NCBI GenBank assembly: GCA_018610095.1
Contig: JAHEOB010000247.1
Span: forward strand, 1 to 13,830
From: Halothece sp. MAG
GTDB lineage: Bacteria; Cyanobacteriota; Cyanobacteriia; Cyanobacteriales; Rubidibacteraceae
Reading direction: 5' to 3'
Length of the DNA stretch: 13,830 bases
The position numbers were made by a program, and so were the translations under genes. Within the stretch, counting starts at the first letter, position 1; each line of letters begins with the position of its first letter. The notes beneath the pieces were generated by a model. That model searched no databases. It was not told the origin of the DNA and was given only the letters and a program-made list of their open reading frames with translations. Positions 1 to 6,656 of the stretch are shown one piece after another.

Positions 1-752
1 GGTACGGTTTTGACAGTTACCGGTAATTCCCTGAGTTCATTCAAAATTTTCTGTTTGACTTCTCCTTGGGCGGAAGGCATCGCCAACAGGATAGTTTTTA
101 CCCGTTGTTCCTTGACTAGTTTCGGTAGTTGATTCGGGGAATAAACGGTTAAACCATTAATCTGAGATTTTTGTAATTGGGGATTATCATCTACAAACCC
201 TGTAATCTGGTAAGTTTTTTGATGACAGAGCGCTTGTGCTAATTGTGTTCCAGCTTCCCCTGCCCCATAAATAATTGCTTTTGGTGGCGGATTACCGATA
301 AAAAGCGGAGAACCAGTATTGTAAAGCCCCCAACGAATAAGTAAACGCCCTGCCATCATCAGCAAAATGCTTAACAAGGCATCATTTAAGACAACCGAAC
401 GAGGGAGTTGTTCAATTTGAAAGAAAAACGCAATAAATAGAATAATCCCATAACTGAGCGCGATCGCCTGTGTGACTTTATAAAACAGCTCTAGCCCCAC
501 GTAGCGCAAAATCGGGCGATATAACCCTAACAGTTGTAAGACCACTAACTTGACGATCATAGTAATGATAGTAATGGGAAAATATTTCGCCAATAACTCT
601 CCCACAGCAAAAGGTTCAAAGCGGATGGTAAATGCTAAGACGAGACTAATAATTAATAAACCTAAATCAATTAGCGTAAATATCCACTTTTTCTGATTCC
701 GAGATAATGAGGAGTGGACGTTCTGACAAATTTGGGCAACAAATGTCATCAT
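1..752 (-). CDS. CapD/FlaA1-type nucleotide-sugar epimerase/dehydratase, N-terminal part (truncated by window edge)
   Basis: The minus strand is open from the double ATG at 752/749 to base 1 (250 codons, no stop), so the C-terminal catalytic half lies outside. Residues 24-43, 58-77, 97-111 and 121-140 are hydrophobic and probably form the four-helix membrane anchor typical of this family. A soluble Rossmann-type region follows, with the nucleotide-binding motif GAGEAG at 163-168 and GFVDDNP at 185-191. Members of this family (CapD, PglF, WbpM) are membrane-bound UDP-sugar 4,6-dehydratases or epimerases that make precursors for capsule, exopolysaccharide or glycan synthesis. The substrate cannot be deduced without the SDR active site. 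The gene is divergent from the small gene at 782, with about 30 bases between them and no clear Shine-Dalgarno. Family assignment is firm; the exact reaction is not. Confidence 0.85.
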   Translation of the reverse strand, partial: MMTFVAQICQNVHSSLSRNQKKWIFTLIDLGLLIISLVLAFTIRFEPFAVGELLAKYFPITIITMIVKLVVLQLLGLYRPILRYVGLELFYKVTQAIALSYGIILFIAFFFQIEQLPRSVVLNDALLSILLMMAGRLLIRWGLYNTGSPLFIGNPPPKAIIYGAGEAGTQLAQALCHQKTYQITGFVDDNPQLQKSQINGLTVYSPNQLPKLVKEQRVKTILLAMPSAQGEVKQKILNELRELPVTVKTV

Positions 753-781
753 GAGCGTTAAGATTTGGAAGAGGCAACATT

Positions 782-1012
782 ATGGAGCATTTACCACCAC
801 TGAATCAAAATACTATTTGGAGAATTTTACAAGATGATATTCCCGATCAAACAGTGAATGAACTCGTTTGGTATTATCTAGGTTATCACTATGATTCCCA
901 ACGAAAAGTCTGGGATAATCAAAGCGTTGCTGCTTCATGGCGAGAAACTTACCCACAACCACCTGATTTTATCTTAACGTGCGAGAAGACTCCTGTTATA
1001 CCGTTAGGTTAA
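782..1012 (+). CDS. DUF1823-like small protein, apparently C-terminally truncated
   Basis: This 76-residue protein has the look of the cyanobacterial/plant DUF1823 family, recognised from memory by LPPLNQNTIWRIL near the start, LVWYYLGYHYD in the middle and YPQPPDFI at residues 58-65. Function is unknown. As I recall the family, PPDFI is followed by a conserved block rich in K, R and G, giving roughly 120-150 residues in total. Here the frame leaves the family after PPDFI (codons to about 973), adds eleven unrelated residues and stops at 1012. The unrelated tail and stop lie inside a sequence matching the left end of the TnpB element at 6606-6649. The likeliest reading is a gene broken by an insertion, with the rest lost. 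It may still be expressed, but is probably a pseudogene. A 5' GAAGAGG lies 12-15 bases upstream of the start. Confidence 0.6.
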   Translation: MEHLPPLNQNTIWRILQDDIPDQTVNELVWYYLGYHYDSQRKVWDNQSVAASWRETYPQPPDFILTCEKTPVIPLG

Positions 1013-1024
1013 CGGGTAGATGAA
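983..1024 (+). mobile_element. Relic of an IS200/IS605-type left end (hairpin), orphan copy
   Basis: About 42 bases match the left end of the intact TnpB element (6606-6649): GAGAAGAC, then TCC..TTATA, CGTTAG, and TTAA.GGGTAGATGAA. There are only a few substitutions and two one-base gaps. Both copies fold into a 7-bp hairpin, here 992-998 with 1010-1016. Within the stem one pair is G-C here and A-T in the intact copy (995/1013 versus 6618/6638), and another is T-G versus C-G, so pairing is kept. No tnpB, tnpA or right end follows. Similarity ends after TAGATGAA and the next 110 bases look unrelated. It is probably what remains of an older insertion of a related element. Confidence 0.65.
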
Positions 1025-1134
1025 CGGATTATTGGATTAAGTTAGTCGTTTCTTAGACAAAAGCTAGGAGAGAATTAAACTTCTCTGATAAAGTAATCTC
1101 TGTATGGTCAACTCCTAAGCGACAAGAGGTATCT

Positions 1135-1830
1135 ATGAACTGGCAAACTCTACGACAAGTTTTCATTGTCTGTATTGCAACTATTTTTCTATTTGTCACG
1201 ACAGCTTGTGACATTGCCCCATCTGATGAAAATCAAGTTGAGGAAGAGGTTCAAGAAGTTCCTACGGAATTAACTCAGGAAGGAGAAGAGCAAGAAACTG
1301 TTACCTCCGAAACTGAAGCTTCAGAACCTGAAGCCATTCCTAAAACAGCTGAACCCAGTGAATCGGCAAAACAAGAAACTGATGAGCCAATGACTCAGGA
1401 AGATAAGACTGAATCTCAATCACAACAAAGCAGCGAAGAAGCTATGGCTAGCGAACAAGAATCCGACATGGAAGCCAGCTCCCAAGAAGACATGGCTGAT
1501 GAAGCGGAACAAGGAACTGAAGCTGCTAGTGAGCAAGATAAGGCTGAGGCTCAATCACAACAAAGCAGTGAAGAAGCTATAGCTAGCGAACAAGAATCTG
1601 ACATGGAAGCCAGTTCACAAGAAGACATGGCTGCTGAAGCGGAACAAGGAACTGAAGCTGCTAGCGAACAAGATAAGGCTGAGGCTCAATCACAACAAAG
1701 AAGTAAAGAAGCTATGGCTGGCGAACAAGAATCTGACGAACAAGAGGAAGCTACTGCTGAGGTAGAAAATACTGAGGCGGATGAAGCCATGGAAGATGCA
1801 GCAAGTCTCAAAACGTTAGTGTATTGCTAA
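1135..1830 (+). CDS. Acidic, repeat-containing putative lipoprotein (hypothetical)
   Basis: Function is not recognised. Residues 9-24 are a hydrophobic signal segment ending VTTAC, with Cys25 as a candidate lipidated cysteine. The -3 residue is Thr rather than the usual Leu/Val/Ile, so the lipobox is imperfect. From residue 26 onward the protein is almost entirely Glu, Gln, Ser, Ala, Asp and Met, strongly acidic and likely disordered. It contains two complete 45-residue tandem repeats starting at DKTESQSQQ and DKAEAQSQQ, plus a partial third (see the repeat entry). The last eight residues, SLKTLVYC, break the acidic pattern and end in a cysteine. AAGAGG at 1124-1129 is a well-placed ribosome binding site. 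The thioredoxin-fold gene follows 35 bases downstream and may be co-transcribed. If exported, it would be an extended, negatively charged cell-envelope protein. Confidence 0.7.
   Translation: MNWQTLRQVFIVCIATIFLFVTTACDIAPSDENQVEEEVQEVPTELTQEGEEQETVTSETEASEPEAIPKTAEPSESAKQETDEPMTQEDKTESQSQQSSEEAMASEQESDMEASSQEDMADEAEQGTEAASEQDKAEAQSQQSSEEAIASEQESDMEASSQEDMAAEAEQGTEAASEQDKAEAQSQQRSKEAMAGEQESDEQEEATAEVENTEADEAMEDAASLKTLVYC
1402..1737 (+). repeat. Tandem 135-bp repeats within the lipoprotein gene
   Basis: Copies begin at GATAAG in 1402, 1537 and 1672, spaced exactly 135 bases (45 codons). The first two are complete and the third stops near 1737 at GAATCTGAC. Differences are scattered and many are silent (AGCGAA/AGTGAA, GACATG kept). 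The period is a multiple of three, so copy-number change by recombination or slippage would leave the reading frame intact. Confidence 0.9.
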
Positions 1831-1865
1831 ACGCTGTACAATTCGATTCATTAAGGAGTTGAATT

Positions 1866-2450
1866 ATGGTTAAGACGGCTTCGACCATGTTAGAGCTGGG
1901 GACAAAAGCCCCAGACTTCCACTTACCCGATACGGTTTCTGGTAAAACCATTTCTCTAGACACGTTTGCTGACAAGAAAGCCTTGTTGGTAATGTTTATT
2001 TGTCAACATTGCCCCTTTGTTCAGCACATTAAGTCGGAGCTTGCTCGCATTGGAAACGATTATGTTGATCGAGGGTTAGGGATAGTCGCCATTAGTGCTA
2101 ATAGTGTGGAAACCCATCCTGATGATGCTCCTGATAAGCTAAAAGCATTGGCGCAAGAGCAAGGATTTAATTTTCCCTTCTGCTACGATGAAACCCAAGA
2201 GGTCGCTAAGGCTTATACTGCTGCTTGTACCCCTGATTTTTTCCTATTTGACAGCGATCGCGCTCTGGTTTATCGCGGACAATTAGACGATAGTCGTCCC
2301 GGAAATGAGGAACCCGTCAATGGCAAAGATTTACGAGCAGCCATTGAAAATGTTTTAGCGGATCGCCCCGTTAGCCCCGACCAAAAACCCAGTATCGGGT
2401 GTAATATTAAATGGGCGCCTGGCAATGAACCCCCCTATTTTCAGGGTTAA
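1866..2450 (+). CDS. PRX-like1 / AhpC-TSA thioredoxin-fold protein
   Basis: This 194-residue protein has a thioredoxin fold of the peroxiredoxin-like group often annotated 'thioredoxin family protein' (PRX_like1). It has the AhpC/TSA opening LGTKAPDFHLPD (11-22), a redox-type CQHC motif at Cys46/Cys49 followed by PF, the conserved segment AISANS (75-80), and the cis-proline region TAACTPDFFLF (118-128, Pro123). Further cysteines are Cys106, Cys121 and Cys179. The CxxC suggests a thiol-disulfide oxidoreductase more than a classic one-Cys peroxidase; partner and substrate are unknown. No signal peptide is visible, so it is probably cytosolic. TAAGGAG (1852-1858) is a strong ribosome binding site for the ATG at 1866. 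The gene lies 35 bases after the lipoprotein gene and ends just before a hairpin terminator shared with the convergent gene. Confidence 0.85.
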   Translation: MVKTASTMLELGTKAPDFHLPDTVSGKTISLDTFADKKALLVMFICQHCPFVQHIKSELARIGNDYVDRGLGIVAISANSVETHPDDAPDKLKALAQEQGFNFPFCYDETQEVAKAYTAACTPDFFLFDSDRALVYRGQLDDSRPGNEEPVNGKDLRAAIENVLADRPVSPDQKPSIGCNIKWAPGNEPPYFQG

Positions 2451-2464
2451 ATGGCTTGTTTGGG

Positions 2465-2506
2465 CGGTGAACAGTTCCTACCCTTGCAGTTGACTGTTCA
2501 CCGTTT
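2465..2506. terminator. Bidirectional hairpin terminator between convergent genes
   Basis: A perfect 11-bp stem, CGGTGAACAGT (2465-2475) with ACTGTTCACCG (2493-2503), encloses a 17-base loop. TTTCCTT follows on the plus strand. It fills the 58-base gap between the convergent stop codons of the thioredoxin-fold gene and the small membrane protein gene. The plus-strand T-tract is short, so strength is uncertain. Confidence 0.65.
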
Positions 2507-2508
2507 CC

Positions 2509-2883
2509 TTAAAACAGATTTTCTAAGTCAATTCCTTGTGAACCTTCTTGTTGGAGTTTCGAGAGTAACTTTTCCAGTTGAGACCACACTAAGCGACCTG
2601 TTACCAACGTTAACACCAGCGCGATCGCGCTAGACACTTGCCAAGCATTAATCACCACTTCTAAACCCGCTGTTAAAAATAGAAAGATGCCAGCACAAAT
2701 CCCTAAAAACGTGACTAATAAGGATGAGGTTTGAACTTGGCTGGGATCAGATTTTTCCATTTGATACCATTGTCTAACATTGCTTTTTAAAAGTGTTTGA
2801 AAAGCTACTCCGCAAGTTAAACTAATTAACAATCCAAATAAAACCAGTAAATACGGTGGTTGAGAAAATAGATAGTAAGACAT
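2509..2883 (-). CDS. Small membrane protein, hypothetical, downstream of ABC1 kinase
   Basis: This 124-residue protein has three predicted membrane segments, about residues 10-28, 53-74 and 83-101. Between the first two is a basic/polar stretch (VRQWYQMEKSDPSQVQ). The tail LEKLLSKLQQEGSQGIDLENLF is amphipathic and could form a short helix or coiled coil. I do not recognise a named family or any catalytic motif. The start is 13 bases after the stop of the ABC1 kinase gene on the same strand, so the two are very probably one transcript. That position suggests, without proving, a membrane protein working with or near the kinase. The gene ends into the shared hairpin at 2465-2506. Confidence 0.75.
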   Translation of the reverse strand: MSYYLFSQPPYLLVLFGLLISLTCGVAFQTLLKSNVRQWYQMEKSDPSQVQTSSLLVTFLGICAGIFLFLTAGLEVVINAWQVSSAIALVLTLVTGRLVWSQLEKLLSKLQQEGSQGIDLENLF

Positions 2884-2896
2884 AATCTAAACTGAA

Positions 2897-4597
2897 TTAA
2901 GACGATTTCTGAAAATTGTTTGTTGGGACTAAAGCAGCTACTTCTTCAAACGTCATATTACGTAAGCTACTTAAGGCAACATCAAATAATCTAGCAGGTT
3001 TTAAATCTTCTTTCACTAAGTTCCAAATCCGTTCCACTTGTTCGGTATGAAGTTGTTCATCCTCGGTTAAGGCTAACAATAATTGTTCTCGCAGATAATT
3101 TCCTTCCTCAGAGAGTAAATATTGAATTCCTAAACGGGCAGTTGGTAATAAATCAAAATTGTTATCATTCGTTTGCGCGATCGCGATTAAATTTTCGAGA
3201 CGTTGCCATTGGAATTTTCCATCTTTAAACAACACTTCAATTAAACGCCGACGCATTTCGGGAGACTCACCCCGTAACAATCGTTGCGCCACATAAGGAT
3301 AGGCAACTTCAATAATTCTAAAATTGGGATCAAGGGTTAACGCTAATCCTTCTTGTGTTACCACCGAGCGAATAATTAAGGCAAATTGCGCTGGCACTCG
3401 GAACGGATAATCATACATTAATTCCGAGAATTGATCGGTCACCGTTTTAAAGTTAAAGTCTTTAACACTTTCCCCCATGGCATTTCCTAAAACTTCTTCT
3501 AAGGCTGGAACAATGGGTTCAATGGGAGTATCAGGTGTCAGAAAGCCTAACCCAATAAAATCTTCTGCTAAACGCTCATAATCTCGATTAATTAAGTGAA
3601 CAATGGAGGTAGCAATGGTTTCCTTGGTCTCTTCTTTTAACTGATCCATCATGCCAAAATCGATGTAAGCCATCCGTCCATCAGGCATCGCAAATAAATT
3701 CCCTGGATGGGGATCGGCATGAAAGAATCCATATTCTAAAAGTTGTCTTAATCCGGCAACCACCCCAATTTCAATTAATCGATCTTGGTCTAAATTTGCT
3801 GCCTTAATTTTCTCGCGATCCGTTAATTTAAAGCCATTAATCCATTCTAGGGTGAGGACTCGGTAACTACTATAGTCCCAATACACTTTCGGAACTTTCA
3901 CTGTGGGATCATCTTGAAAATTGCGGGCAAATTTTTCCGCATTTTCCGCTTCATGAAAGTAGTCAATTTCTTCAAAGAGTTTATGACCAAATTCATCAAT
4001 AATTAAGGTTAAATCATGTCCTAAATTGACCGGCAACCAACCTTTGATGCGATTAATGCCCCACCGCATGATAAATAAATCCAAGGTGAGAATCGGTTCT
4101 AAATTAGGACGCTGTACCTTGACCGCGACTTCTTCCCCAGAATGAAGCACTCCCCGATACACTTGTCCCAGACTAGCCGCTGCCACCGGTTCCGGAGACA
4201 GTTCACGATAAATGTCTGATACGGGGCGTTCTAATTCCTTTTCAATCATCTCAAACGCGATCGCGTTATCAAAGGGGGGTAGCTGATCCTGTAGCTTGGT
4301 TAATTCGTCTAGAAAATCTTTGCGAACTAAATCTGGGCGAGTGGAGAGGGCTTGCCCCACTTTAATAAACGTCGGCCCCAATTTGGTTAAAATAGTTCGT
4401 AACTCCCTAGCTCGCTTAAATTTATTGGTTTGTTCCAACCCTCGCCATTGATCCAGTTTTAAACGCAGAAAGAAGCTACCAATGTACCAAGCAATGGTTA
4501 ACACGCGTCGGATTACCTTAAATGGCGATTGACGGTATTGCTGCGCGATCGCCTCTGCATCATAACGGGGTCTATCTTGTTTTTGCATAAATGTCAT
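2897..4597 (-). CDS. ABC1/UbiB (AarF)-family atypical kinase
   Basis: This 566-residue protein carries every hallmark of the ABC1/ADCK/UbiB family: the KxGQ motif (Lys79-Gln82, in TFIKVGQALSTRPDL), the alanine-rich loop AAAS that replaces the normal P-loop (139-142), the ATP lysine in VAVKVQRP (Lys160), ExD (Glu210-Asp212), the catalytic loop HADPHPGN (Asp295, Asn300) and DFG (313-315). Family members use ATP to support isoprenoid-quinone or tocopherol biosynthesis and membrane lipid homeostasis; cyanobacteria and plastids have several paralogues (plastoglobule ABC1K). Which paralogue this is cannot be told here. The start MTFMQKQ leaves Met4 as an alternative, and no clear ribosome binding site decides. 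The gene is divergent from the JAMM protease gene and followed after 13 bases by a small membrane protein gene. Confidence 0.93.
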   Translation of the reverse strand: MTFMQKQDRPRYDAEAIAQQYRQSPFKVIRRVLTIAWYIGSFFLRLKLDQWRGLEQTNKFKRARELRTILTKLGPTFIKVGQALSTRPDLVRKDFLDELTKLQDQLPPFDNAIAFEMIEKELERPVSDIYRELSPEPVAAASLGQVYRGVLHSGEEVAVKVQRPNLEPILTLDLFIMRWGINRIKGWLPVNLGHDLTLIIDEFGHKLFEEIDYFHEAENAEKFARNFQDDPTVKVPKVYWDYSSYRVLTLEWINGFKLTDREKIKAANLDQDRLIEIGVVAGLRQLLEYGFFHADPHPGNLFAMPDGRMAYIDFGMMDQLKEETKETIATSIVHLINRDYERLAEDFIGLGFLTPDTPIEPIVPALEEVLGNAMGESVKDFNFKTVTDQFSELMYDYPFRVPAQFALIIRSVVTQEGLALTLDPNFRIIEVAYPYVAQRLLRGESPEMRRRLIEVLFKDGKFQWQRLENLIAIAQTNDNNFDLLPTARLGIQYLLSEEGNYLREQLLLALTEDEQLHTEQVERIWNLVKEDLKPARLFDVALSSLRNMTFEEVAALVPTNNFQKSS

Positions 4598-4704
4598 GGG
4601 CTACTGCGACTACACCTTAAGCCAGTGTAGAAATAGCGTCTTAACTTTACATCAAATTAGAAAAATGAAAGATATCTTAATAATTCTATCTTCTCAAACT
4701 AAGG

Positions 4705-4722
4705 GATTGATTGCAACCAATC
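4705..4722. promoter_or_regulatory. 18-bp near-palindrome in a divergent intergenic region (possible operator)
   Basis: GATTGATTGCAACCAATC pairs with its own reverse complement at eight of nine positions; only A4710/C4717 breaks the symmetry. It lies in the 186-base gap between the divergent ABC1 kinase and JAMM protease genes, 62 bases before the latter. The symmetry is typical of a dimeric regulator site, but no matching regulator is seen, and a dyad of this length can arise by chance. The rest of the gap is AT-rich with no clear promoter. Confidence 0.25.
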
Positions 4723-4783
4723 TTGCGGCAAGGGACTGGCAATTACAGGAAAACGATTCATTAGCTGAAATCTCGATCAGATT

Positions 4784-5266
4784 ATGCTGAAACTGACGCC
4801 CAAGCAAAAACAACAGATGTATCAACACGCCCAACAAACTTATCCTGAAGAATGTTGTGGCATTTTATTGGGAGTATTTGAAGATAGCGAAACGCAAGTG
4901 GCTGAAGTTTGGGAAACAGAAAACGCTTGGCGTGCCGAACAAGAACAGGAATTATTTTCCTCGGTGCCCACTCCCAGAAAACAATCAACCGAAAGTAAGC
5001 GCGATCGCTTTAGTATTGCCCCTGAAACGCTCTTAAAAGCCCAAAAATATGCCCGTGATCAATATTTAGCAATTGTGGGGATTTATCATTCTCATCCCGA
5101 TAATCTCGCTAAGCCTTCTGAATTTGATCGCGCGATCGCGTGGCAAACTTATTCCTATATCATTATGTCTGTCGAAAAAGGAACAGTCACTGACTGTCGT
5201 AGTTGGCAATTAGACGAGCAACAGCAGTTTCAAGAAGAAATAATTGTAACGGATAGTTGCCATTAA
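4784..5266 (+). CDS. JAMM/MPN+ metalloprotease, Mec-like (Mov34/PAD-1 family)
   Basis: This 160-residue protein has a complete JAMM zinc site: the acidic residue in PEECCGILLG (Glu23), His102 and His104 in YHSHP, and Ser112 and Asp115 in PSEFD, matching HxHx7SxxD exactly. Bacterial relatives include Mec of Mycobacterium, which releases cysteine from the C-terminus of the ubiquitin-like sulfur carrier CysO. Others cleave ThiS/MoaD-like proteins. The next gene, 117 bases downstream on the same strand, is a MoeB-rhodanese, the enzyme type that adenylates and thiolates such carriers, which supports a sulfur-carrier role. No carrier gene is in the window. Length is typical of single-domain bacterial JAMM proteins, with a polar insertion at residues 45-75. 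ATG at 4784 starts the family-like N-terminus; there is no strong ribosome binding site. Confidence 0.88.
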   Translation: MLKLTPKQKQQMYQHAQQTYPEECCGILLGVFEDSETQVAEVWETENAWRAEQEQELFSSVPTPRKQSTESKRDRFSIAPETLLKAQKYARDQYLAIVGIYHSHPDNLAKPSEFDRAIAWQTYSYIIMSVEKGTVTDCRSWQLDEQQQFQEEIIVTDSCH

Positions 5267-5383
5267 GCAGACCCACCACTTATCCTAGTATCGCACTATA
5301 TTTTTATTTCCCCTTCCTTCCCGTTGCAAAATAGTAGGTAAAGTTTAATTTAGCACATTATCCTCACCCCAGTTGAGACAATT

Positions 5384-6550
5384 ATGCTCAATCCAAATCT
5401 AGAAGAAATCGAACTCACAAAAGAAGAATACGAACGCTATTCCCGTCATATCATCCTACCAGAAGTGGGATTAGAAGGGCAGAAACGGCTTAAAGCAGCC
5501 AGTGTAGCTTGTATTGGTACCGGTGGACTGGGTTCCCCCCTCCTGTTATATTTAGCAGCAGCAGGTGTGGGACGCATCGGGATTGTTGATTTTGATGTTG
5601 TGGATAGTTCCAACCTGCAACGACAAATTATCCACGGCACATCAGTCGTTGGTCAATCGAAACTCGAATCAGCAAAACAACGTATCCAAGATATTAATCC
5701 TTTCTGTCAAGTTGACCTCTATAACACTCAGATTACTTCTGACAATGCCCTCGAGATTCTGGAACCCTACGATGTTGTCGTTGACGGAACGGATAACTTC
5801 CCCACTCGATATCTTGTCAATGATGCCTGCGTCTTACTTGGTAAGCCCAATGTTTATGGGTCTATTTTCCGATTTGAAGGGCAAGCGAGTGTCTTCAATT
5901 ATCAAGATGGTCCCAACTACCGTGATGTGTTCCCAGAACCACCCCCACCTGGCATGGTTCCCTCTTGCGCTGAAGGCGGTGTCTTAGGCGTCTTATGTGG
6001 TGTTATTGGTTCCATTCAAGCCACTGAAACCGTCAAGGTAATACTTGGAATGGAAAATACCTTGAGTGGGCGTTTATTACTCTATAACGCCCAAAATATG
6101 AGTTTCCGAGAGTTAAAAGTTCGTCCCAACCCAGAACGCCCGGTCATTGACAAGCTGATTGATTACGAACAATTCTGCGGAATTCCCCAAGCCCAAGAAC
6201 AAGAAGAAGAAACCGAAGTTCCTGAAATGACAGTTCATGAGTTAAAACAGCTTATGGAACAAGGGGCAAACGATTATGTTTTAATTGATGTTCGTAATCC
6301 CAATGAATATGAAATTGCCAATATTCCTGGGGCAAAATTAATCCCGCTCTCGGAAATTGAAGACGGAAATGGCATTGAAAAAGTCAAAGAATTAGTCAAT
6401 GGTCATCGTTTGATTGCCCATTGTAAGATGGGAGGGCGTTCTGCCAAAGCCTTACGGAAATTAAAAGAAGCAGGAATTGAAGGCGTTAACCTGAAAGGAG
6501 GAATTACGGCTTGGAGTCAAGAAATTGATCCCTCGGTTCCTGAATATTAA
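5384..6550 (+). CDS. moeB: MoeB-rhodanese fusion (MoeZ/MoeBR type), sulfur-carrier adenylyl- and sulfurtransferase
   Basis: This 388-residue protein has an N-terminal E1-like adenylyltransferase domain (about 10-265) with YSRHIILPEVG (19-29), the ATP-binding GTGGLG (45-50), DFDVVDSSNLQRQ (69-81) and the presumed catalytic Cys195 in PSCAEGGVLG. An acidic linker (271-280) leads to a C-terminal rhodanese domain (about 281-388) with active-site Cys347 in CKMGGRSA. Such proteins activate the C-terminal glycine of MoaD, ThiS or CysO and pass on sulfur for molybdopterin, thiamine or cysteine synthesis. The E. coli MoeB zinc cysteines before YPEPPPPG are replaced (Asn178, Asp181), as I recall for MoeZ-type proteins in general. 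The start MLNPNLEEI is typical of cyanobacterial homologues. It follows the JAMM protease gene and ends in a strong terminator. Confidence 0.93.
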   Translation: MLNPNLEEIELTKEEYERYSRHIILPEVGLEGQKRLKAASVACIGTGGLGSPLLLYLAAAGVGRIGIVDFDVVDSSNLQRQIIHGTSVVGQSKLESAKQRIQDINPFCQVDLYNTQITSDNALEILEPYDVVVDGTDNFPTRYLVNDACVLLGKPNVYGSIFRFEGQASVFNYQDGPNYRDVFPEPPPPGMVPSCAEGGVLGVLCGVIGSIQATETVKVILGMENTLSGRLLLYNAQNMSFRELKVRPNPERPVIDKLIDYEQFCGIPQAQEQEEETEVPEMTVHELKQLMEQGANDYVLIDVRNPNEYEIANIPGAKLIPLSEIEDGNGIEKVKELVNGHRLIAHCKMGGRSAKALRKLKEAGIEGVNLKGGITAWSQEIDPSVPEY

Positions 6551-6562
6551 TCACTAGATAAT

Positions 6563-6593
6563 AAGGCAAGGGGAAAATCCTCTTGTCTTTTTT
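6563..6593 (+). terminator. Rho-independent terminator of moeB
   Basis: A 12-bp stem, AAGGCAAGGGGA (6563-6574) with TCCTCTTGTCTT (6578-6589), includes two G-T wobbles and a three-base AAA loop. It runs directly into six T residues (6588-6593), 13 bases after the moeB stop. The TnpB element begins immediately after the T-tract, so the element appears to have landed at the terminator's 3' edge without destroying it. Confidence 0.88.
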
Positions 6594-6614
6594 ATCTAAT
6601 GTCCTGAGAAGACT

Positions 6615-6641
6615 CCCATTATAGTCGTTAGACTTAATGGG
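6615..6641 (+). repeat. Left-end hairpin of the TnpB element
   Basis: CCCATTA (6615-6621) pairs with TAATGGG (6635-6641) around a 13-base loop containing GTCGTTAG. The same stem core appears in the right-end hairpin and, with a compensatory change, in the orphan copy at 992-1016. In IS200/IS605 elements such hairpins are the TnpA recognition sites. Confidence 0.7.
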
Positions 6642-6656
6642 TAGATGAATCAGGGC

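Noticed and set aside
1054..1081. TAGACA-16-TAAACT promoter upstream of the lipoprotein gene, possibly inherited from the IS relic
   Set aside because: It resembles the tnpB promoter in outline only; the surrounding bases do not align and spacing from the hairpin differs, so the match may be chance.
1402..1737. Possible CRISPR-like or regulatory tandem repeat
   Set aside because: The 135-base units are directly adjacent, without spacers, and lie in frame inside a coding region.
2451..2633. Plus-strand 60-codon open frame beginning right after the thioredoxin-fold gene
   Set aside because: It contains the terminator hairpin and then runs antisense through the small membrane protein gene.
4596..4790. 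Plus-strand 64-codon open frame between the ABC1 kinase and JAMM protease genes
   Set aside because: Its start overlaps the kinase start and its end overlaps the JAMM gene start; composition looks like intergenic DNA, with no ribosome binding site or recognisable family.
5565..5987. 140-codon frame inside moeB
   Set aside because: Shadow frame of a strongly conserved gene; its protein shows no recognisable motif.
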